In this document: positions 58,601-64,000 of the stretch, one piece after another | Numbering within the stretch: the first letter of the stretch is position 1 | How the letters are laid out: each line of letters begins with the position of its first letter | From: Isoetes taiwanensis | Lineage: Eukaryota; Streptophyta; Lycopodiopsida; Isoetales; Isoetaceae | NCBI GenBank assembly: GCA_021234155.1 | Contig: JAJEKV010000052.1 | Location: 3,577,606-3,641,605, forward strand | Direction: 5' to 3' | Length of the DNA stretch: 64,000 nt | The notes under the pieces: generated by a model | Told to the model about the DNA's origin: nothing | The model's database searches: none | The model's input: only the letters and a program-made list of their open reading frames with translations | Made by a program: the position numbers and the translations under genes

Positions 58601-60640
58601 TCTTTTTCGGCGATGAATAGAGGTAATCGCAATCGATGGGAGAATGAGCAAGGCGAAGGTAAGTATTTATATAGTTTTTATTATATGCTTTACCCTCTAA
58701 TTAGGTATGTGAGTTTATGCATGGAGTTTTAATTTGTTGTGTAGAGGAAAGGGGCGAGTTTAGAAAATAGGAGGAGGACTCCCGAGGTAGGGGCAATCGT
58801 CTTTGATGGTCCTCAAAAGGCGTAACCTCCACCTATCACTACACCAGCGGGTTTGGGTATTAAGATAGCTTTTATAAAAATAATAAATAAATGAATTGTT
58901 TTTTGCATGATATTTATTAGCCTGCGACTCCTCCGCCGCTCCGCCTTCCTCGCCAAACATGTCTCCCTAGAGAGAGACCAAATTGCACATATTTTGCCTC
59001 TTTGACACCAGCGCCCGGTTAAGCAGACCTCAGCTCCTATTCCCCAGCGACATAGTGTTGATTATCGGCCTCCACGTTCTCGCGAGAATATTGAGAATGC
59101 TAGACATAGTATGGACTCCGTTCTAGGCAAGAGGCGGGGAGCGATTTTTCTAATGCAAGGAACTTGGAGGAAGATTTCAACGGTAAATATATATCCACTA
59201 CGTTACCAAACATTTCTTTGGTTGCGGCATGTTAAAGATGCTCATTCTCTCATTACTTCGAGGTCAAGAAGTAGTGGAGCAACAGACTCACAACCTTCAA
59301 GATCGCGGCGATCATCACGGGGTTCGGGATCCGAAGAACATGGTATTTCGCGCGACTTGGAGAGGCAAGGATCGACGGCGTCCCGTGTCAACGAAGAAGA
59401 GCGTCCATTTCGCTTTGTTTTAGACCGCGTAAGTCTGCGGGTGATTTGGCCCCGAATATACCCGACTATCATATTAATAATAATTTTTGATGTAAGTTAT
59501 GTGAACATATTATTTAAGATATCAACCTTAAATATTAGTACTTTGTCATCTAAATTTGTTGTTTTGTTCATTCTCTTCACTTAGAATACATTGCAAAGTG
59601 CTCAAAAGGTTCTTAATCGGGACGGGATATGTATATTGACGGTAGACATAAACACGCTTTTATATACCCACCATTTATGCTTAGGGGCGCTCTTCCTAAG
59701 AAGGATGATGAGGGAAGTGTCTTTTATACTACGAGGGGGGCGGTCACAAATAATATCTCTCGTTTATGGCCTCCCCGCGGTATAGGGGAGTGGCTGGCTT
59801 ATGACCAACGCGAAATAGAGGCGTCAAAAATAAAATGAAACGAGTTTCGAGGAGATAGAAAAAGCAAAGGCGTTTAGCGGAAGAAGCTCACCGATGATGG
59901 GCGAGCTTATCTGAAAAAAAGGAGGTACATGACCTAGTCATAGTCTTGTTTTTTATTATTTTGATATGGCGTTGATCTATCGATTTATGTCAAAGGCACC
60001 ATGTGGTCAAGGAGGCTGAAGCGGACTTTGCGAAAAAAGAAGGAGGCGATTGGTCAAAAGTCCTAAACCACTTAATCTCCACAAGGAAGATATCAAGGTA
60101 TTTCTTTTTTTTTTGTCATTCGTTCACTTTAACTTGTGATAATGTTGTGTGCCTTGCAATCAGATTGCATTCGAACGTGCAAAGGATCCAGAAAGCAAAC
60201 ATAGAGCTCGGACCGACAAAGCAACTAAAAGTGATCGAAAGGCGTCTCATTTGGGCTTCGGCGGTCGAAAAGGGTTTTTCCATAGATTCGTAAGAGCTAT
60301 ATTAGTTCACATTAATTTTAATAAGAACTTTAAATGTCACTAGCTAATACTCGTTATATTGTCATAGGAACATCTATACGGGTTTGCCCCTAACAAGCAG
60401 CAGGTACAAGTAGCCGCGGGCGTGGAGTTTGTTTATCTGTATCAACAGTTATCTGACGAGGGAACTCTCCCAATTGGCGGGAATGGGGTGCATTGTAGAA
60501 AATTATTATAATTCTATGAACTACATTAGCGCCATATTCTTTTGGTTTTATAGGAAGCGATGGCGGATATGAATGAAGGTCTGACATGACATAAGGCTCG
60601 GGGCGAGGGATACGCAAGCGTCGATGGAGAGCCATCAATC
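58600..60640 (+). pseudogene. TnpA / transposase_24-like gene of E2
   Basis: Exon-like blocks: a start near 58,612 (MNRGNRNRWENEQGEG), a Ser/Arg-rich block about 59,260-59,430 (SRSRRSSRGSGSEEHG), a block 59,629-59,838 containing YIDGRHKHAFIYPPFMLRGA and RLWPPRGIGEWLAYDQREIE, then 60,003-60,104 (HVVKEAEADFAKKEGGDW), 60,163-60,290 (QIAFERAKDPESKHRARTDK, then ATKSDRKASHLGFGGRKGF) and a Gln/Leu segment 60,400-60,470. The Arg/Lys-rich segment ending in HLGFGGRKGF resembles the ...NRAKxKxxHTxGSKSF signature of the Ptta/En-Spm TnpA group. TnpA binds subterminal repeats and assists transposition. Introns have GT-AG-like borders with T-rich 3' ends. Identification is moderate. Confidence 0.45.
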
Positions 60641-60744
60641 ATAACAAATGCCGTCGTCCTCTAACTACGTACTCGGATGACTACTCCAATCGAATCGAGA
60701 GAGAGTAGCTCTAGGCTAAAAGGGTGGATACTCCTCTTAACGAG

Positions 60745-60850
60745 TCTTTTGTGATTATTTAAAAATATAAATACAATTCACTTTTGTGATTATTTAAAAA
60801 TATAAATATAAAAATAATTTTGTGACTATTTAAAAATATGACTATTTTTT
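60745..60850 (+). repeat. AT-rich ~37 bp tandem repeat
   Basis: Three copies of TTTTGTGAYTATTTAAAAAT followed by ATAAATA-type tails, starting near 60,745, 60,782 and 60,820. Confidence 0.85.
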
Positions 60851-60874
60851 TTTATTTTTTTTTATTTTTTTCCC

Positions 60875-61303
60875 CTTCACGTCGCATGCGACGTATCCAC
60901 GTGGCTTTTTTATATAAATATATTTTTTATTATTTTTTTATTTTTTCCCCTTCACGTCGTATGCGACGTATCCACGTGGCTTTTTTTTTTTGCTACGTGG
61001 CTTTTCTACACGCGGATTTTCGAATTTTCCACGTGTCTGTTCCACGTGTCACGTCGCATGCGACGTATACACGTGGCTTTCACGGCACGCGTGGATTTTG
61101 GTGATGTTCCACGTGTATATTCCACGTGTATATTCCACGTGTATATTTCACGTGTCACATGCCATGCGACGTCTGCGGCGACGCGTGTCGCGTCTGTAGC
61201 GGCGTCTGACGCGGCGTCGTCGGCGGCAGCGTCGGGCGTCAGCGGGGCGTCGCTGTGAGACGTCGCTATTGGTGTCGCTAAATGGCCTTTTTCTTGTTGT
61301 GTT
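60875..61303 (-). repeat. E2 3' subterminal palindromes, CACGTG repeats and terminus
   Basis: The 16-base palindrome ACGTCGCATGCGACGT is perfect at 60,879-60,894 and 61,051-61,066, has one change at 60,954-60,969, and is degenerate at about 61,157. It is followed each time by ATCCACGTGG or similar. TTCCACGTGTATA repeats every 13 bases at about 61,107, 61,120 and 61,133, with a variant at 61,146. GCGTCGCTGTGAGACGTCGC leads to the tip (CACAACAAGAAAAAGG on the minus strand). Confidence 0.8.
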
Positions 61304-63047
61304 CATCATCGTATTCCTGTTCATCTTCATCATTGTACTCTTCATTATGCGTTGTGCCCATGTTTGTACCATACTGCTCAATGTATTCTAATTCTGCTAT
61401 CCGCAATGACTTTTGATGTCGCCAATTGATGCGGCTTGGATGTGGTCTTATATCCACTTGCCTACCCACGCACGTCGGTTAAGCGAAATATATCGTGATT
61501 GATACATACATTGAGAGCAGGTGTTTGTTAAATTTTAAGCATTTAATAACGAACGAAATATAAAATTTTATGTCATAATCAAAGCATATATTGAAGATAT
61601 AATACACATTTATCTTCAATATGTGCAATCTCATTCCAACAGAAGAAGAAGAAGAATTCGAAGAAGAAGAAGAATTCGAAGAAGAAGAAGAAAAATGGTG
61701 CATTCCGACAAAAATTATATGAGTAATTTGAGTACATCATCAAAGGACCTCCGGTATTGGTCTACCGTATTCATATTCAATGAACAATTCATCACCAATA
61801 CACAAAGTTTTTATAGCATAAACCATGATATATCTCGTCAATTTCACGGCTAAAAAAATCTTCTTGGTCTTTGTTTGCCTCGACAAATTCACAATTGGTA
61901 GCCGAGGATTCTCGATAGAGCTATTAATAAAAGCGGCAAGGTTTCCATGCAGCGGGGCGACCATCAATATATGTGAAGCTTTGCGTAGTCACCGGGCTTG
62001 GATATTGTTCGTGCATTTGAATTTAGGCCATAGATGAGCATGCTCCATCGATGCTTACTCAATTTATGCCAAGTGTAATGCGAGTTATATTCGGGACCTA
62101 CATATGGCATTAAAGGAACGAGTCGTACCATCTTTGACTTTCACACTAGTCATAATATATAATCGAGGCCGACCGGGGGACCGACTATTTTTAATCATGT
62201 CTTGCCTACCCCAATATGTAAATTGCTCCCCATAAATAATTGGCTTGCCTCTAGGCCATGCATTGAATTTCTTCGATCTTTATCGTAAAAATTTTGGACC
62301 AAATGGACTAGTGAAGGTGGAAGATTATTTTCTTCGACATGATCTAGTACATTCCAATTTTGATGAACATTGTCATTCCCTCCAATCTTGGCAACGGCCA
62401 TTGCACGACGAGTTCTATCACGTAATGGGATACTCTTTGAGGAAGTTGATGGCTTTCTTTTTGTAGGGTTTTCTATGAACGCATTCATAGTATCAACATC
62501 ATCTACTTCCAATGACAACATAACCCCACTTCGAGCTCACTTCATTCTCAATTTCTTCCTAACAAAATACAAGCAAACTAAGTTAAGACATCGATTCAAG
62601 TACATGAGAGTAGTTGATTCGAGTTCATAAGATTCGTGTATTATACCTCGTTGGAATACCCCACATGTGCGTCCGAGAGCACTGGATTTGTCGGGCATTC
62701 ACCATATTTGTCAACATGGTCGAGGACAGTCTTTCTCATCCGTTTTATTTGTCCTTTGCACATCGAACAATTGCAATATAACCGCTCTGTCAAGTACAAC
62801 TGCAAAAAAAAAAAAGTAACATCAAGATATAAAGTTAACTAATCATTCGAAACATGTTTATGGTACATACATCGGCGGCATTCATTTCATGCACACCACC
62901 CCAGCCTCTAGGAAGACTAGGTCCACTGGGTCTAATTGGACTATTTGTGGCAATTGTTGGGGTAACATTCTTGCGCAAGTCGCCATGTAACTTTCTCAAA
63001 GCTTTCTGTCTCACTTTACGTTCAAATTCCTTCTGACGTTCGTCCAT
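61303..63047 (-). pseudogene. SET-domain-like transposon gene, right copy
   Basis: Read on the minus strand. Exon 1 (63,047-62,871) starts MDERQKEFERKVRQKALRKL, basic and probably coiled. The intron 62,870-62,800 has a GTATGT donor and a TTTTTTGCAG acceptor. Exon 2 (62,799 to about 62,650) contains LYCNCSMCKGQIKRMRKTVL followed by DHVDKYGECP, resembling the CPCxxCxN...xxVxxHL pattern of the transposase-associated domain, and ends at GTATAA. Exon 3 (62,560-62,195) has KRKPSTSSKSIPLRDRTRRA and a long acidic-polar segment. The SET-like core follows (about 62,000-61,745): GNLAAFINSS, then IMVYAIKTLCIGDELFIEYE. After the stop the acidic NEEYNDEDEQEYDDEH stretch (61,350-61,303) is cut by E2. In the left copy this stretch leads into Tnp2, so gene order was SET-like then Tnp2. 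Confidence 0.55.
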
Positions 63048-63202
63048 GTTGTTTTTCTAGTAAACAATAAAAATATTAATAAAAAACCATGTAATAATAT
63101 AATAAATATAAATATCCATGTTTTTTTCATGATTTTATCAAATGTTTATTGTTAAGATTCAGATTCATACAACGTTTATGATATTTAGAAAGCATTTGAT
63201 TG

Positions 63203-63432
63203 AAGGGTGCCTGAACCCGATACATCTAGTCCTCTCCATTTGAAATGGAGTCGACCAGTACCTTATATTCACGCAACCTTTCAAATCTTTTGTAATCTAT
63301 GAAGATTGAAACTTCTGTTCTGAGGTGCATAAACCCGATACATCTAGTCTTCTCCATTCGGGATGGAACTGACCAGTACCTTGATCATGCATCCCTCAAG
63401 TTTTTAACATACTTTCAAGATTCAATCTTCTA
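63203..63432 (-). repeat. Tandem nested-hairpin repeat of the right-end element (two copies)
   Basis: Copies at 63,203-63,320 and 63,321-63,432, ~115 bp each. On the minus strand the first reads GGTCGACTCCATTTCAAATG then GAGAGGACTAGATG; inner arms CTCCAT/ATGGAG. The second has TTCCAT/ATGGAG. Outer arms differ from E1 and E2 but still pair (GAGGGATGCAT with ATGCACCTC in the second copy). Confidence 0.7.
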
Positions 63433-63574
63433 ATCCATTAGCATTTGGAGGTGTTTAACTCTAACACAAAGATTAAAGCGAGAGATCTTACCTTATGAAG
63501 ACCCACGCGCAAAAAAAATCCGAAACAAATGAGTGAAAATAACAAGTAAATAACCCGGCGGTAGGGTTCGCCAT

Positions 63575-63750
63575 ATTTGGCGTCGTTTATCGGCGTCGTG
63601 TGACGTCGTTTAACGACGCCTAAGCTGACATCGTCGACACCTAGGCATGCCACATCGGCTTTGCGGCCGTCGATGCCCCCTCATATGCCACGTCGGATGA
63701 TCATAAGCGTCGTTTAACGGCGTCAAATGATCATAACGTCGTTAAGCGAT
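63575..63750 (-). repeat. 5' subterminal repeats of the right-end element
   Basis: GGCGTCGTTTATCGGCGTCG, GACGTCGTTTAACGACGCC, GCGTCGTTTAACGGCGTC and ACGTCGTTAAGCG. GTCGTTTAACGAC is a perfect palindrome. Lies upstream of the SET-like gene and its hairpin repeats, as expected of the element's 5' end. The outer tip was not recognised. Confidence 0.65.
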
Positions 63751-63789
63751 CAAGCGTGATTGTTTAACATAACGAAACAACATACAATA

Positions 63790-63925
63790 CAAATAACACA
63801 AATAAATAAAAATCTTGATTGTTCCCATTCATAAAATAAGCTTATACAAGCGACAACACAAATAGATAAAAAACTTATTGTTTCCATTCATAAAAAAGCT
63901 TATACATTACTTATGTCCATCGAGG
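63790..63925. repeat. ~64 bp direct repeat
   Basis: Two copies of ACACAAATARATAAAAA followed by CTTATTGTTCCCATTCATAA and AAGCTTATACA, starting near 63,796 and 63,859. Outside the presumed element end; no gene seen to 64,000. Confidence 0.8.
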
Positions 63926-64000
63926 GCGTGGCGGTTTGATGCAACCATTTGCATCATTATCCGCACCATTAATGTCGTTTTTTCTCTTTGTTTGGCTCGG

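Larger units (their letters stand above)
50263..61303 (+). mobile_element. CACTA element E2 (~11 kb)
   Basis: The left tip reads CACATTAAAAAAAGATGC, followed by subterminal repeats; the right tip, read on the minus strand from about 61,303, is CACAACAAGAAAAAGG followed by CCATTTAGCGAC. Both resemble CACTACAAGAAAAA-type CACTA termini with changes at bases 4-5. The left side abuts the satellite edge unit; the right side interrupts the acidic coding stretch that follows the SET-like gene of the right-end element, so E2 is nested in it. Contents in order: pyrimidine tract, tandem hairpin repeat, kinase-like gene split by two long pyrimidine tracts, telo-box hairpin, TnpA-like gene, 3' repeats. 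No Tnp2. I could not identify a 3-bp target duplication. Confidence 0.65.

Noticed and set aside
61479-61703. Ser-rich minus-strand ORF near the right SET copy
   Set aside because: It is the antisense of the GAA microsatellite.
63203-63920. CRISPR-like direct repeats
   Set aside because: Too few, too long and imperfect copies in a plant nuclear context.

Overview
The window is repeat-rich nuclear DNA from a land plant, most likely a flowering plant with a large genome. The case rests on several degenerate CACTA (En/Spm) transposons with plant-type Tnp2 protein pieces (CxxxC/CxxC zinc motif, DUF4218-like and DUF4216-like tails), an AGO4-clade Argonaute PIWI fragment, spliceosomal gt-ag introns with short exons, AAACCCTA telo-box motifs, and a roughly 1.1 kb satellite. 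I saw no rRNA gene, functional tRNA gene, LTR-retrotransposon domain or any prokaryotic organisation. I cannot name the species. Almost every coding block carries frameshifts. Some are probably real decay, but the pattern of small differences between satellite units also suggests uncorrected sequencing error, so 'pseudogene' calls here are provisional.

Layout. 1-4,560: plus-strand remains of a CACTA element, first a SET-domain-like gene, then Tnp2 with its C-terminal domains. 5,545-6,380: the 5' end of a second CACTA copy and an unrecognised gene fragment. 6,735-15,910: satellite array 1, about eight units of a ~1.1 kb GC-rich monomer (type A), the first unit expanded by ~300 bp sub-repeats. 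16,521-17,200: AGO4-like PIWI fragment. 17,565-23,638: CACTA element E1, with a kinase-like gene and a second unknown gene, ending in a CACTACAAAA terminus. 23,740-25,290: C-terminal Tnp2 fragment. 26,036-26,150: a solitary CACTA terminus. 26,160-49,640: satellite array 2 in the opposite orientation, mostly alternating A and B units (~2.2 kb higher-order period), interrupted at 36,996-39,320 by a minus-strand FCP1-like phosphatase gene fragment. 49,640-50,245: a worn edge unit. 50,263-61,303: CACTA element E2 (~11 kb), with the same kinase-like gene as E1, very long duplicated pyrimidine tracts, a telo-box hairpin and a TnpA-like gene. 61,303-64,000: a minus-strand copy of the SET-like gene and the 5' end of its element.

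How the parts relate. E1, E2 and the right-end SET element share one architecture: short palindromic GACGTC/CGTCGTT-type subterminal repeats, then 0.4-1.4 kb inside the 5' end a small tandem array of a ~100-124 bp sequence that folds as a nested hairpin, then a cargo gene. The hairpin is conserved in shape while its outer stem differs between elements with matching changes on both sides. That is the most interesting signal in the window. The cargo genes (kinase-like in two elements, SET-like in one family) and an AGO4-like fragment beside an element end suggest a CACTA lineage that carries host regulatory genes. The two satellite arrays are edged by CACTA ends and are inverted relative to each other.
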